Below are positions 1 to 8,696 of a stretch of 64,000 nucleotides of DNA, one piece after another. Under the pieces are notes generated by a model. The model made no database searches. It was not told the DNA's origin and saw only the letters and a list, made by a program, of their open reading frames with translations. How positions within the stretch are numbered: the stretch's first letter is position 1; each line of letters opens with the position of its first letter. Made by a program: the position numbers and the translations under genes. The DNA is from Chloroflexota bacterium (GTDB taxonomy: Bacteria; Chloroflexota; Anaerolineae; Aggregatilineales; Phototrophicaceae): positions 62,001-126,000 of the forward strand of contig WTGO01000118.1 of assembly GCA_011523515.1 (NCBI GenBank). The letters are read 5' to 3'.

Positions 1-665
1 ACATCTTCAATCGCCATCATGAAGGGTTTGTCAACATCGCGGGTCGGGGTGGGGATCCACTCGTCAACGGCATCCATCAGCTCGACGATCGACTCGTATT
101 CCGGCGCGCTGGGGTCGCTGCTGGCGCTTTCCTGCGCCGCCAGCGCCGAACCCTTGATGATGGGCGTGTCCGGATCAAAGTCGTAACCTTCCAGCAGCTC
201 GGCCAGCTCCATCTCGACCAATTCGATCAATTCTTCGTCGTCCATCTGATCGGTCTTGTTGAGATAGACGACCATGGCCGGCACTTCCACCTGCTTGGCC
301 AGCAAGACATGCTCGCGCGTCTGCGGCATGGGGCCGTCGGGCGCGCTGACGACCAGGATAGCGCCGTCCATCTGCGCCGCGCCGGTAATCATATTCTTGA
401 TGTAGTCGCGGTGGCCCGGGCAGTCTACGTGCGCATAGTGGCGGTTGTCGGTCTCGTATTCGACGTGGCGAATGTTGATGGTGATGCCGCGGGCGCGTTC
501 TTCCGGCGCATTGTCGATATCGCCGTATTCACGTTCCTGCGCTTGCCCTTTCAGCGCCAGCACCTTGGTAATGGCGGCCGTCAGGGTGGTCTTGCCGTGG
601 TCGACGTGACCAATCGTCCCGATATTTACATGTGGTTTGCTACGCTCGAATTTCCCTTTAGACAT
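1..665 (-). CDS. tuf: Elongation factor Tu, N-terminal part (cut by window edge)
   Basis: EF-Tu is the GTPase that carries aminoacyl-tRNA to the ribosomal A site. The visible 221 codons begin with [19 protein letters not shown] and contain the P-loop GHVDHGKTT, switch II DCPGH and the guanine-specificity motif as NKTD. This covers the G domain and the start of domain 2; the rest lies outside the window. ATG at 665 is chosen because an AAGAAGGA ribosome site lies 7 nt upstream (673-680) and because the N-terminus matches the family. It is the last visible gene of rpsL-rpsG-fusA-tuf, the classic str operon order, 83 nt after fusA. Nothing looks abnormal. Function is certain; the truncation is only the window edge. 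Confidence 0.97.
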   Translation of the reverse strand, partial: MSKGKFERSKPHVNIGTIGHVDHGKTTLTAAITKVLALKGQAQEREYGDIDNAPEERARGITINIRHVEYETDNRHYAHVDCPGHRDYIKNMITGAAQMDGAILVVSAPDGPMPQTREHVLLAKQVEVPAMVVYLNKTDQMDDEELIELVEMELAELLEGYDFDPDTPIIKGSALAAQESASSDPSAPEYESIVELMDAVDEWIPTPTRDVDKPFMMAIED

Positions 666-748
666 CTGACAATCCTTCTTGTGAACCTAGCGATTTGAAT
701 ATGGACAACCGGACGAAAATTGCGGGCCAGGCAAGCCGGGCCCTTGAC

Positions 749-2848
749 TTAACGCGAACCGGATTTCACTGCCTCGGCAATGCCCTCCGGCGCGACCGTA
801 TACGTATCAAATTCCATGCTGAAATTGCCGCGGCCCTGCGTGTTATTGCGCAGGTCATTGGCGTAACCGAACATCTCGCCCAAGGGCACTTGCGCTTGGA
901 TCACCGATATGCCTTCGCTGTGCGGCTCCATGCCTTGCACGATGCCGCGCCGTGAAGAGATATCGCCAACGACCGCGCCGGTATAATCATCGGGCACGAC
1001 CACTTCCACGCTCATGGACGGCTCCAGTATGACCGGAGCGCCCTTCTGAATGCCCTCTTTGAGACCCATTGAACCGGCGATCGTGAAGGCGATTTCGCTG
1101 GAGTCGACCTCATGGTAGGCGCCGTCGATCAGCGTCGCCTTGATATTCACGACCGGGTAACCGGCGATGACGCCGCCTTGCATCGCTTGTGTGATGCCTT
1201 TTCTGACAGCCGGAATGTATTCTTTGGGGATGGCGCCGCCGCGGATGCCGTCAACGAAGAGCAGCTCGCCGGCTGCCTCGGATTTTTCCTCATTCGGAAT
1301 GGGCTCGAAGCGAACCGTGCAGCGGGCGTACTGTCCCGCGCCGCCAGTCTGTCGTCTGAAGGTCGTGTCGATTTCGACCATGCGCGTGATCGTCTCGCGA
1401 TAAGCGACGCGCGGCCGCCCTACTCGCGCTTCCACGCCGTATTCGCGCATCAAGCGGTCAACCAGCACCTCAAGATGCAACTCGCCCATGCCCTTGATCT
1501 TGGTCTGACCGAGTTGGTCGTCGACCTCAATCTGAAAGGTGGGGTCTTCTTCCGCCAGCTTGCGCAGGCCGATGCCCATCTTGTCCTGGTCGGCTTTGGT
1601 GTTGGGCTCGATGGCGACTTCAACAACGGGATCGGGAAAGCTGATGTTTTCCAGGAGTATGGGACTGTTGGGCGCGCTCAACGTATCGCCGGTGAAGGTC
1701 TCTTTCATGCCGATCACGGCCGCGATGTCGCCGGCGCGAACCTCTTTGACATCCTCGCGGCGGTCGGCGAACATACGCACAATGCGGCCGATGCGCTCAC
1801 GCTGACCATTGGCCGTATTGACAACCATGGCGCCGGCTTTGAGCACGCCGGAATAGACGCGCGTAAACGCCAGGCGGCCGTATTGATCGGAAACGATCTT
1901 GAATACGAGCGCCGCCAGCGGCTCCTCGTCATCGGCATGCCGCAGCAGGTCGCTGCCGTCTTTGGGATGCTCGCCTTTCACCGGCGGTATATCAAGCGGC
2001 GACGGCAATAGAGCCACCACCATATTCAGCAGCGCTTGTACGCCCTTGTTTTTCAAAGCCGCGCCACACATCACGGGATGCAACTGGCCGGTGATCGTGC
2101 CAGCGCGCAGCCCGGCCAGGATCTCGTCCTGCGTGATTTCTTCTTCGTCGAGGAACTTCATGGTCAAGTACTCGTCGTGCTCGACGATCTTTTCGATCAT
2201 GTCCTCGCGGCGAGTTTCGGCCATCTCCCGGTGGCTCTCGGGGATGGCATGGTAATTGATGTCGGTGCCTTCGTCATTGCCGTAGGTGATCAGCTCCATC
2301 TTGAGCAGATCGATAATGCCTTCAAAGTCCTCGCCGCTGCCGTAGGGAACCTGGATAACCACTGGGTTGGCTTTCAGGCGATCTACCATCATATTGACGC
2401 AGCGGTCAAAATCGGCGCCGGTGCGATCCATCTTGTTGACGAAGCACATGCGCGGCACATTGTATTCGGAAGCCTGACGCCAGACCGTCTCCGATTGCGG
2501 CTCCACGCCCGCCACACTGTCAAACACGGTGATGCCGCCATCGAGGACGCGCAGGCTGCGCTGCACTTCGGCGGTGAAATCCACGTGGCCCGGCGTGTCG
2601 ATGATGTTGATCTGGCAGTCGTCCCAACTCGCCGTAACGGCAGCGGATGTAATCGTGATGCCGCGTTCCCGCTCCTGCTCCATATAATCAGTAGTCGCGG
2701 AGCCCTCGTGCGTCTCACCGATTTTGTGCACCATGCCGGTGTAATACAGTACGCGCTCGGTGACAGTCGTCTTGCCGGCGTCGATGTGCGCGATGATGCC
2801 GATATTGCGCACTCTTTTCAGGTCAAAATCCAGATTGCCAGTTGCCAT
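749..2848 (-). CDS. fusA: Elongation factor G
   Basis: EF-G is the GTPase that drives ribosomal translocation and, with RRF, ribosome recycling. The protein is 699 residues, the normal family length. It shows the P-loop AHIDAGKTT, switch II DTPGHVDF and NKMDRTGADF of the G domain, followed by domains II-V ending near the C-terminal RGNFSMEF segment. I place the start at ATG 2848 (MATGNLDFDLKRVRNIG), where homologues begin; an in-frame GTG at 2872 would add eight non-conserved residues. It sits between rpsG and tuf in the str operon and is probably transcribed from the promoter upstream of rpsL. Confidence 0.97.
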   Translation of the reverse strand: MATGNLDFDLKRVRNIGIIAHIDAGKTTVTERVLYYTGMVHKIGETHEGSATTDYMEQERERGITITSAAVTASWDDCQINIIDTPGHVDFTAEVQRSLRVLDGGITVFDSVAGVEPQSETVWRQASEYNVPRMCFVNKMDRTGADFDRCVNMMVDRLKANPVVIQVPYGSGEDFEGIIDLLKMELITYGNDEGTDINYHAIPESHREMAETRREDMIEKIVEHDEYLTMKFLDEEEITQDEILAGLRAGTITGQLHPVMCGAALKNKGVQALLNMVVALLPSPLDIPPVKGEHPKDGSDLLRHADDEEPLAALVFKIVSDQYGRLAFTRVYSGVLKAGAMVVNTANGQRERIGRIVRMFADRREDVKEVRAGDIAAVIGMKETFTGDTLSAPNSPILLENISFPDPVVEVAIEPNTKADQDKMGIGLRKLAEEDPTFQIEVDDQLGQTKIKGMGELHLEVLVDRLMREYGVEARVGRPRVAYRETITRMVEIDTTFRRQTGGAGQYARCTVRFEPIPNEEKSEAAGELLFVDGIRGGAIPKEYIPAVRKGITQAMQGGVIAGYPVVNIKATLIDGAYHEVDSSEIAFTIAGSMGLKEGIQKGAPVILEPSMSVEVVVPDDYTGAVVGDISSRRGIVQGMEPHSEGISVIQAQVPLGEMFGYANDLRNNTQGRGNFSMEFDTYTVAPEGIAEAVKSGSR

Positions 2849-2906
2849 TTCCCATTCACTTCCCGATTTCACAATTCCGGATCATCGGGATCAATTGATT
2901 GCTGTC

Positions 2907-3374
2907 TTAACGGAAATGCGCGAAGGCGCGGTTCGCCTCGGCCATGCGATGCGTCTCGTCCTTGCGGCGGATAGCGCTGCCTTGGCTGTTGTAAGCATCA
3001 AGCAGTTCATTTGTCAGTTTTTCCGCCATGCTGCGTCCGCTGCGATCGCGCGCGAATTGAATCAGCCAGCGCATAGCCAGCGTTATGCCGCGTTCCTGCG
3101 ATACGTCAATGGGGACCTGATAGGTTGAGCCGCCGACTCGCTTGGGTTTGACTTCTACGGCCGGCGTAACGTTGCGGATGGCAATCTCGAAAACCTCGAC
3201 CGGATCCTTCCTGGTGCGTTCGCCCATGGCGTCCAGCGCATCGTACATGATACGCGTCGCCAAACTTTTCTTGCCGCCGTGCATCATGCGGTTGATGAAC
3301 ATCGCTACATGCAGATTGCCATACTTGACATCAGGCGGCGGAATTCGCTTGGGCGGACGATTTTTTCTGGGCAT
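2907..3374 (-). CDS. rpsG: 30S ribosomal protein S7
   Basis: S7 is the primary assembly protein of the 30S head and contacts mRNA and tRNA near the E site. The 155-residue product starts [10 protein letters not shown] and has the conserved core with [20 protein letters not shown] and the basic C-terminal part ending AFAHFR, at normal length. An AAGGAG ribosome site lies just upstream of the ATG. It follows rpsL and precedes fusA on the same strand. In other bacteria S7 is the autoregulator of the str operon. I did not identify its operator here. Confidence 0.98.
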   Translation of the reverse strand: MPRKNRPPKRIPPPDVKYGNLHVAMFINRMMHGGKKSLATRIMYDALDAMGERTRKDPVEVFEIAIRNVTPAVEVKPKRVGGSTYQVPIDVSQERGITLAMRWLIQFARDRSGRSMAEKLTNELLDAYNSQGSAIRRKDETHRMAEANRAFAHFR

Positions 3375-3467
3375 GCTTTGGCTCCTTCTTTAACGCGCTT
3401 CTGGGCCCCGCCTGCAAAACCATCAGTTCGCAGTTCGCCGAGCCGGACTTTGCGATTGGCGCGAGAC

Positions 3468-3884
3468 TTATCTGCTGCGCTTGGTCCCGTATTTGCTGCG
3501 GCCCTGTTCGCGTCCGTCTACGCCGCTGGTATCCAAGGTTCCGCGGACAATGTGGTAGCGAACGCCGGGCAAGTCCTTGACGCGACCGCCGCGCACGAGC
3601 ACGACGCTGTGCTCCTGCAGGTTGTGCCCTTCGCCACCGATATAGGCCGACACCTCGATGCCGTTGGTCAGCCGCACGCGGGCAACCTTGCGCAGCGCCG
3701 AATTCGGCTTCTTGGGCGTCATCGTCCGCACCTGCGTGCAAACGCCGCGCTTCTGCGGGGCGCCCTTCTGCTGGCGCGCTCGCCGATTCTTCAAGGCGTT
3801 GAACGTATACTGGAGCGCCGGCGCTTTATTCTTCTTGCCCTTGCTTTTGCGCCCTTTGCGCACCAACTGATTGATCGTGGGCAT
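3468..3884 (-). CDS. rpsL: 30S ribosomal protein S12
   Basis: S12 sits at the decoding centre of the 30S subunit and controls accuracy. The 138-residue product starts [12 protein letters not shown] and contains the invariant [11 protein letters not shown] and the [10 protein letters not shown] loop. The lysines linked to streptomycin sensitivity appear as wild type (KKPNS, and the second site with [12 protein letters not shown]). The C-terminus is somewhat extended and basic ([15 protein letters not shown]), within family variation. It is the first gene of the str operon, behind a 264-nt non-coding leader region containing a strong predicted promoter. Confidence 0.98.
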   Translation of the reverse strand: MPTINQLVRKGRKSKGKKNKAPALQYTFNALKNRRARQQKGAPQKRGVCTQVRTMTPKKPNSALRKVARVRLTNGIEVSAYIGGEGHNLQEHSVVLVRGGRVKDLPGVRYHIVRGTLDTSGVDGREQGRSKYGTKRSR

Positions 3885-4072
3885 ACGTGACTCCGTTGCA
3901 CTCTTTTCTTGCCTGTCCTGTCTTAGACATGCAAACAGGCGTAAATATACGCCTATTGATTGTTTCTCGATGGCGAGACGCCCCGCCTCGGCGCAGCACT
4001 TTCGCCATATCCGCTCAATTCAACCAACAGCGCCTCGTTCGCGGAGGGTACTGGTTGGGTGTGCAATCGCGC

Positions 4073-4101
4073 ATATTATCAACCACAGGTTGTGCTGTCA
4101 A
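4073..4101 (-). promoter_or_regulatory. Predicted sigma-70-type promoter of the str operon
   Basis: On the minus strand a perfect -35 TTGACA (4096-4101) is followed after 17 nt by the -10 TAATAT (4073-4078). The inferred transcription start is near 4066, leaving a leader of about 180 nt before rpsL. The leader contains a modest hairpin-forming stretch near 3970-3995 (CGAGGC and GTCTCG arms), which might be regulatory. The rest of the 264-nt gap between rpsL and the acyl-CoA dehydrogenase gene shows no ORF I can support. Confidence 0.75.
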
Positions 4102-4148
4102 GGCAAATCTATGGCGATTACGGATTCCGTCACAAGAGCACTGCGACT

Positions 4149-5303
4149 TTATTGACTTCGATAGAGCTCGCGCACGATAATGTTGCGCTGGATCTCGCTG
4201 GTGCCCTCATAAATCTGAAAAATCTTGACATCGCGCAGCAGCTTTTCCACCGGGTATTCCTTCATGTAGCCGTAGCCGCCGAAGATCTGGACGGCGTCAA
4301 CGGCCGCTTTGGTGGCCATGTCGGCCGCGAATGCTTTGGCATAGGCGGGTATACGCGGATTAAAGATGCCGGCATCGACTTGCCAGGCGGATTGCCAGGC
4401 TAGCAGGCGCGAGGCCTCATAATTGATCGCCATATCCGCGAGTTTATGTCCGATGGCCTGGTGCTGATAAATGGGCACGCCGAAAGCTTCGCGCTCGCCA
4501 GCGTATTTGACGCTCTCCTCGAGTGCGCGCCGCTGCAAACCGCAGGCCGCCGCCGCCACGCCCGGGCGGCTGTGGTCGAAGACTTTCATCGCGATATAGA
4601 AGCCCTGCCCAATTTCGCCGATGATATTCTCCTCCGGCACTTCTACATTCTCAAAGACGATCTCGGCCGTATCCGAGGCGCGCTGGCCCAATTTATCGAA
4701 TTTCTTGCCTACGCTGAGCCCGGGCGAGTCGCGATCGACGATGAAGCAGGTCATGCCGCGATGGCCGGCGGACGGGTCGGTCTTGGCGAAAATTGTATAG
4801 AAGTCGGCGTGGCTGGCGTTGGTGATAAAGGTCTTGCTGCCGTTGATTATGTACGCAGCGCCACGTTTGTCGGCGCGGGTTTGGATGCCGGCGACATTTG
4901 AACCGGCGTTGGCTTCGGTTACGCCGTAGGAACAGAATTGGCCCTGTTCGCCGGCCCGTTCACCCAGCCAGTACGCCTTCTGCTGTTCATCGCCGGCGAT
5001 TAAGATCGGCAGCGTGGCCAGCGAATTGACACCCAGGCTCGAACTGATACCGGTACAGCCGTATCCAAGCTCTTCCGATACCAGCGTTTCTTCAAACGCC
5101 GAAGCGCCAACACCGCCATATTCTTCAGGAATGAGCATATTGACAATGCCGAGGTCGCGCGCCTTGTGGAAAATGTCTTCGGGAAAGATAGCTTTTTCAT
5201 CGTATTCGGCGGCCACCGGGATAATATTGTCCGCGACAAAATCACGCGTCATGCGCACCAGCATCTCTTGCTCGTCGTTCAATTGAAACTGCGGACCCGA
5301 CAT
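4149..5303 (-). CDS. Acyl-CoA dehydrogenase
   Basis: This FAD enzyme catalyses alpha,beta-dehydrogenation of an acyl-CoA, most likely a short- or medium-chain one, passing electrons to an electron-transfer flavoprotein. The 384-residue product has the normal three-part fold. The middle domain contains VTEANAGSNVAG. The C-terminal domain has QIFGGYGYMKEYPVEKLLRD followed by IYEGTSEIQRN, with the catalytic glutamate at the usual place in YEGT. Length and motifs match butyryl-CoA dehydrogenase-like members. It reads toward the str operon but is separated from it by a promoter, so it is probably its own transcription unit. The exact substrate cannot be read from sequence. Confidence 0.93.
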   Translation of the reverse strand: MSGPQFQLNDEQEMLVRMTRDFVADNIIPVAAEYDEKAIFPEDIFHKARDLGIVNMLIPEEYGGVGASAFEETLVSEELGYGCTGISSSLGVNSLATLPILIAGDEQQKAYWLGERAGEQGQFCSYGVTEANAGSNVAGIQTRADKRGAAYIINGSKTFITNASHADFYTIFAKTDPSAGHRGMTCFIVDRDSPGLSVGKKFDKLGQRASDTAEIVFENVEVPEENIIGEIGQGFYIAMKVFDHSRPGVAAAACGLQRRALEESVKYAGEREAFGVPIYQHQAIGHKLADMAINYEASRLLAWQSAWQVDAGIFNPRIPAYAKAFAADMATKAAVDAVQIFGGYGYMKEYPVEKLLRDVKIFQIYEGTSEIQRNIIVRELYRSQ

Positions 5304-5358
5304 CGGCTTGCTGCCCCTTCACCATCTGTACTCGGCAATAATCTTACAGCGATTCAAT

Positions 5359-6117
5359 TTATATTCCAGTCTCTCGCATAAGTCTTATCATGGCCTTTAG
5401 CACCTGATCTTGCTGGTCGCGGCGACTAATGGTCGCGGAAAGATCCCCGGTTTGTGGGCCGTACCAGCCGAACTGCGCGTGATTGGCGCCGGCGATCAAG
5501 ATCTTCTGCGCATGTGGAGGAAGTCGGACGAAGGACGCTTTGATCTCGGGCACGGTCGCCAAGCCGTCCAGGTCGCCGTGGATTGTGGCGACAGCCAGTC
5601 CACGGTCACTAAGATCAATCCCCTCCTCAGGATAGGCAGCCAGCAATACCAGCCCAGTCACATTAGCTGGATTGTTGTAGGCGAAGCGAGCCGCCATCAC
5701 GCCACCCAGCGAGTGGCCGCCGATTATCCATTCGGTTATCTGCGGATTCGCGGCGATCACAGCCGATGCCGCCTCTGGATTGAGCACGGCCAGATTCAAG
5801 GGCATGGGCGCAATAACGGCCAAAGCGCCATGTTCCGCAAGCGATCTGGCCAGTGGCGCGTATGCTTCCGGCGCTACACGCCCGCCCGGATAGAAGATGA
5901 AGCCGCTCTCTGCAATTTGCCCGGTCGGTTCAAAACTCAGCCACGGCTCACGCTTTACGATAACAGCCGAGTCGCTGACTAGAGCCGACTCCGCCTCGAC
6001 CATCAGCTCGCCGACTGGCCTGCCCAGCCAGAATAGTGCGACGATTAGCGCCAAAACAAGCGCCAGCAGCGCAATGGCTACAACGCGGAAATAACGACGT
6101 GAAGGCCGCAAGCGCAT
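5359..6117 (-). CDS. Membrane-anchored alpha/beta hydrolase
   Basis: The 252-residue protein has one N-terminal membrane segment (about residues 10-32) and an alpha/beta-hydrolase domain. The nucleophile elbow is GGHSLGGVMAARF, with the serine in GHSLGG. A candidate acidic residue (HGDLDGLAT) and a late histidine (IAGANHAQFG) complete a plausible triad. The FYPGGRVAPEAYAPLAR segment resembles the small hydrolase family (PF12695-like). The active domain is predicted to lie outside the cytoplasmic membrane. Its ATG shares one base with the stop of the upstream oxidoreductase (TAATG), so the two are probably translationally coupled. The substrate is unknown. Confidence 0.85.
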   Translation of the reverse strand: MRLRPSRRYFRVVAIALLALVLALIVALFWLGRPVGELMVEAESALVSDSAVIVKREPWLSFEPTGQIAESGFIFYPGGRVAPEAYAPLARSLAEHGALAVIAPMPLNLAVLNPEAASAVIAANPQITEWIIGGHSLGGVMAARFAYNNPANVTGLVLLAAYPEEGIDLSDRGLAVATIHGDLDGLATVPEIKASFVRLPPHAQKILIAGANHAQFGWYGPQTGDLSATISRRDQQDQVLKAMIRLMRETGI

Positions 6118-7106
6118 TATGCGAGCGAGTTAGCCAGCTTATTGCCCGCCGCGATGCCTGAGAGGAAGGCGCCTTCGACACGTCCGCGGCCGCCAAAGGC
6201 GTCACCGGCGAAGACCAGCGGCGGCAGACCATCAGCCAGCAGGCATTCGTCGGCATGCGTGGTTAGGGGGACAGAGTAGCGCCATTTCTTGAGCTGCGTA
6301 CGCACAATTCGGGCGCCGGCTTGGAGGTGGGGCTGCACCGCCGACTCCAGCTCGCGGACGATGTCCGCTTCGGGCGCGTCCCAGTTTTGGCGGCTGAACT
6401 TGGCGTTGGCATGGCTGGTGACAACGGCGGTCTGAGAGATGCCCTTCGCCTGATTATCAGCGACCCAGTAGATGTTGGCCTGGAAGTTCTGCACGGCGCC
6501 TGGCTCGGGCAAGTTTACCTCGCCTTCGATTTCGTGGATGCCGCAGAGGCAGGGGCCAAAGCGTATGCGCCGCAGGGCAGTCTGGTCATCGTCCTTAAGA
6601 TAGATGCCGTTATTAATCAGTAAGGCGAGCGCCTCGGGCACAGGCGGCGTCATGATGAGGCCTCTGGCCTGGTGTTTTTCGCCGGCGCTGTCTTCCAGCG
6701 TCCAGCCGCTCTCATTCTGCTGAATCCCAGTTACGAGCCGATTGATAGCGATATTGAGGTCGCGCGCCAGGTGCTTGGCCAGCGCGTTCATGCCGCCGCG
6801 ACAGGCATAACGCGCATGGCCGTCGCCGGCTGTGCGCTTGACGCTGCCATCGGACCAGCCCGTGCCCCAGACGTATACGAGTTCCTGGGCCAGCCAGCGA
6901 TCCACGAAACCCTGCAGCGTATCGCTGCGGACGGTGAAGAATTGCGCGCCATGATCGGCCAGGCCGCCGTCCCCGACGCGGCGCGTGGCCAGGCGCCCGC
7001 CGACGCTGCGTCCGCGTTCGATCAGTTGCGCGGAGTGGCCGCGCCGCCGCAATGTCTGCGCCGCCATCAAGCCGGACATTCCCGCGCCAACTATCAATGC
7101 GTCCAT
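6117..7106 (-). CDS. FAD-dependent oxidoreductase, renalase-like
   Basis: The product has an N-terminal dinucleotide-binding motif (VGAGMSGLMAAQTL) followed by ERGRSVGGRLATRR and DHGAQFFTVR. It ends with a second FAD contact (VFAGDAFGGRGRVEGAFLSG). This architecture is typical of the renalase/amine-oxidase-related proteins found in many bacteria, whose substrates are mostly unknown. I start at ATG 7106 (MDALIVGAG) because GAGG lies 8 nt upstream; an in-frame start at 7154 would add 16 residues with no family support. It overlaps the downstream hydrolase gene by one base. Confidence 0.85.
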   Translation of the reverse strand: MDALIVGAGMSGLMAAQTLRRRGHSAQLIERGRSVGGRLATRRVGDGGLADHGAQFFTVRSDTLQGFVDRWLAQELVYVWGTGWSDGSVKRTAGDGHARYACRGGMNALAKHLARDLNIAINRLVTGIQQNESGWTLEDSAGEKHQARGLIMTPPVPEALALLINNGIYLKDDDQTALRRIRFGPCLCGIHEIEGEVNLPEPGAVQNFQANIYWVADNQAKGISQTAVVTSHANAKFSRQNWDAPEADIVRELESAVQPHLQAGARIVRTQLKKWRYSVPLTTHADECLLADGLPPLVFAGDAFGGRGRVEGAFLSGIAAGNKLANSLA

Positions 7107-7236
7107 GCCGGACCTCACGCTGAGCAGTCGTTTCTTCCCGAAATCATACCGCAATCGTTGAGTTTATAAAGCGCTGTTTGCCGTCGCGCGCGTTAAAGGC
7201 CTAAGGGCAGGAACTATCCGAATAGATTAAAGCTGC

Positions 7237-7265
7237 TTCACAACGCGTCTAGGTTGTGCTACACT
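7237..7265 (+). promoter_or_regulatory. Predicted promoter of tmRNA gene
   Basis: TTCACA (7237-7242), a 17-nt spacer, then TACACT (7260-7265). The inferred start near 7272 would leave a 5' precursor of about 48 nt to be trimmed by RNase P before the mature end at 7320. The rest of the 213-nt gap between the oxidoreductase start (7106) and the tmRNA shows no other feature. Confidence 0.5.
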
Positions 7266-7319
7266 GTGGTTGCGTGGCGACGCCGCTGAATTGGGTCAGC
7301 GCGGGTCGCCAGTCATCAT

Positions 7320-7707
7320 GGGGGCGAATTAGATTCGACGTTGGTGGCTGAAACCGCACGGCAAGCCGTGGCGCCACAACACGTTAAACTGGCAACGCAC
7401 ATAGGTGCAAAACCCAATTTCCAACCCCTTCCTATGGTAGCTTAGGCGACCGGGATGAGGGTGTAGAGGCGCAAAGTCCTCTACCGCTCCCGCAGACTCG
7501 TCTCCCTTTGCGAGCTGCGATGAGTGTCATAAAAAGTTAGGGCGCCCGTCGTTCACGCCGATAAGACGACGCCAAGACTCATCGGCTAGCCTCATGTAAA
7601 CCGCGCCTTCTGGGACTGCATGACGCGAAACCTTTCAGAGGGCTAAGCTTGTAGATGTGCGAGATTCGAATCCAGCGGACCCGGGGGGCAGGTCCCCGGC
7701 GCTTCCA
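7320..7707 (+). ncRNA. ssrA: Transfer-messenger RNA (tmRNA)
   Basis: tmRNA rescues stalled ribosomes together with SmpB and adds a degradation tag. The 5' end has the signature GCGAATTAGATTCGACG. The 7-nt acceptor strand 7320-7326 (GGGGGCG) pairs with 7700-7706 (CGCTTCC, two G-U pairs), followed by the discriminator A at 7707; CCA is not encoded. The 3' part has the CTAAGCTTGTAGA block and CGGAC before the T arm. The resume frame reads ATHIGAKPNFQPLPMVA then TAG, a plausible tag with a hydrophobic Ala-terminated end. The T arm is odd: the stem CCGGGG/CCCCGG closes a GGCAGGT loop where UUCRA is expected. Boundaries are inferred from pairing. Tag choice is moderately sure; identity is strong. 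Confidence 0.92.
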
Positions 7708-7717
7708 CTCCCAGCAG

Positions 7718-7744
7718 CCGCCTTGCCAATTGCGAGGCGGTTTT
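7718..7744 (+). terminator. Rho-independent terminator after tmRNA
   Basis: A 9-bp stem CCGCCTTGC/GCGAGGCGG (7718-7726 with 7732-7740, one G-U pair) encloses loop CAATT and is followed by TTTT. It lies 11 nt after the tmRNA discriminator base, the expected place. Confidence 0.75.
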
Positions 7745-7754
7745 GCGTTTGCGC

Positions 7755-7760
7755 TATAAT
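7755..7760 (+). promoter_or_regulatory. Possible -10 element for the lipoprotein gene
   Basis: A perfect TATAAT lies 10 nt before the ATG at 7771, directly after the tmRNA terminator. No convincing -35 box is visible at the right distance. If used, the transcript would have almost no leader. Confidence 0.35.
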
Positions 7761-7770
7761 CTGCCGCATT

Positions 7771-8574
7771 ATGAAGGCCAAGTATTCAATCGCGTCCCGC
7801 TTAGCTAGTGTCTTGGCGCTGCTGGCGATGTCGATGGCTCTTTCCGCCTGCGCGTCCAGCGCGCCAGAATTAACCGCAACGGTGATTTATCAGCGCGCGA
7901 AAACGGAAGCGGAAAGTCTGCGCGCTACGGCGACGGTTGTGCGAGCGCGCATGAAAACCACGCTGGAATATGCGGCGGCGCGGGTGGCGCAGGCCGAGGA
8001 CGCTGGCGAGTTCCTGCAGTTCAGCTTGATCGGCCTGGGCACCGAAGCCAGCTTCATCGCGACCGGCGTCAGCCAGCTCGAAACCGCGCCGACACCCATT
8101 ATCTTGGCAGCGCCGTCGGCTACGCGCCAGGCGCAAATTAGCGGCGTTACGCCAATTGGACTGTCGACCCCGGCGCCGACAGCCAGCGCGGCTCGGCCGG
8201 CGGTAACCAGCCCACCGCAGGCAACGGCGACGGGCCCGCATCTGGATAATATCGTCATGGCTTCCAGCGTCGACGGCAATGATTGCGCTATTGATGTCAA
8301 TCCCGTGTTTACACCAGCATCAACTGAGATTTATGTGGTCGCCGAGGCGCATGATATCCCGGCCGGCGCCAAGATTTCGTCGCGCTGGCATCGCCGGGGC
8401 ATTGAAGTGGCTTATTTCAGTTTTGATGCCGAAAACAGGATTGACGGCAGCTGCATCTGGTTCTTTATTGACCAGACCGATACGGCCTTTGCAGCCGGCG
8501 CCTGGAGCGTCGAACTTCGCGTAGACAATATCCCGCTGGGCTCGCCTATTGCCTTTCAGGTTCACGCCAATTGA
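7771..8574 (+). CDS. Putative lipoprotein of unknown function
   Basis: I do not recognise a family. The 267-residue product begins MKAKYSIASRLASVLALLAM and has a signal peptide with lipobox LSAC, so it is predicted to be lipid-anchored and exported. An alpha-helical, charged segment follows (about residues 35-95), then a Pro/Thr/Ala-rich linker (about 110-155). The C-terminal domain of about 110 residues contains two cysteines (GNDCAID and GSCIWFF) and looks beta-rich. ATG 7771 is chosen because upstream in-frame sequence lies inside the tmRNA. Function unknown. Confidence 0.8.
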   Translation: MKAKYSIASRLASVLALLAMSMALSACASSAPELTATVIYQRAKTEAESLRATATVVRARMKTTLEYAAARVAQAEDAGEFLQFSLIGLGTEASFIATGVSQLETAPTPIILAAPSATRQAQISGVTPIGLSTPAPTASAARPAVTSPPQATATGPHLDNIVMASSVDGNDCAIDVNPVFTPASTEIYVVAEAHDIPAGAKISSRWHRRGIEVAYFSFDAENRIDGSCIWFFIDQTDTAFAAGAWSVELRVDNIPLGSPIAFQVHAN

Positions 8575-8696
8575 GACAGCTGAAGACTCGATTAGGGTCT
8601 CGGCCAGCCTTGATCTCAGACTGGATAAGCTGACAACTATTGGCATAATAATGCGTATAGACGTAGTAGTTTCGGTTGATTAGCGAGATCAAAACG

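Noticed and set aside
1112-2011. Long plus-strand open frame opposite fusA
   Set aside because: It is antisense to the conserved EF-G coding sequence; the composition is a mirror of that gene and no ribosome site or domain is visible.
7657-7770. Upstream extension of the lipoprotein gene
   Set aside because: It lies inside the tmRNA 3' end and terminator; the lipobox signal peptide starts at 7771.
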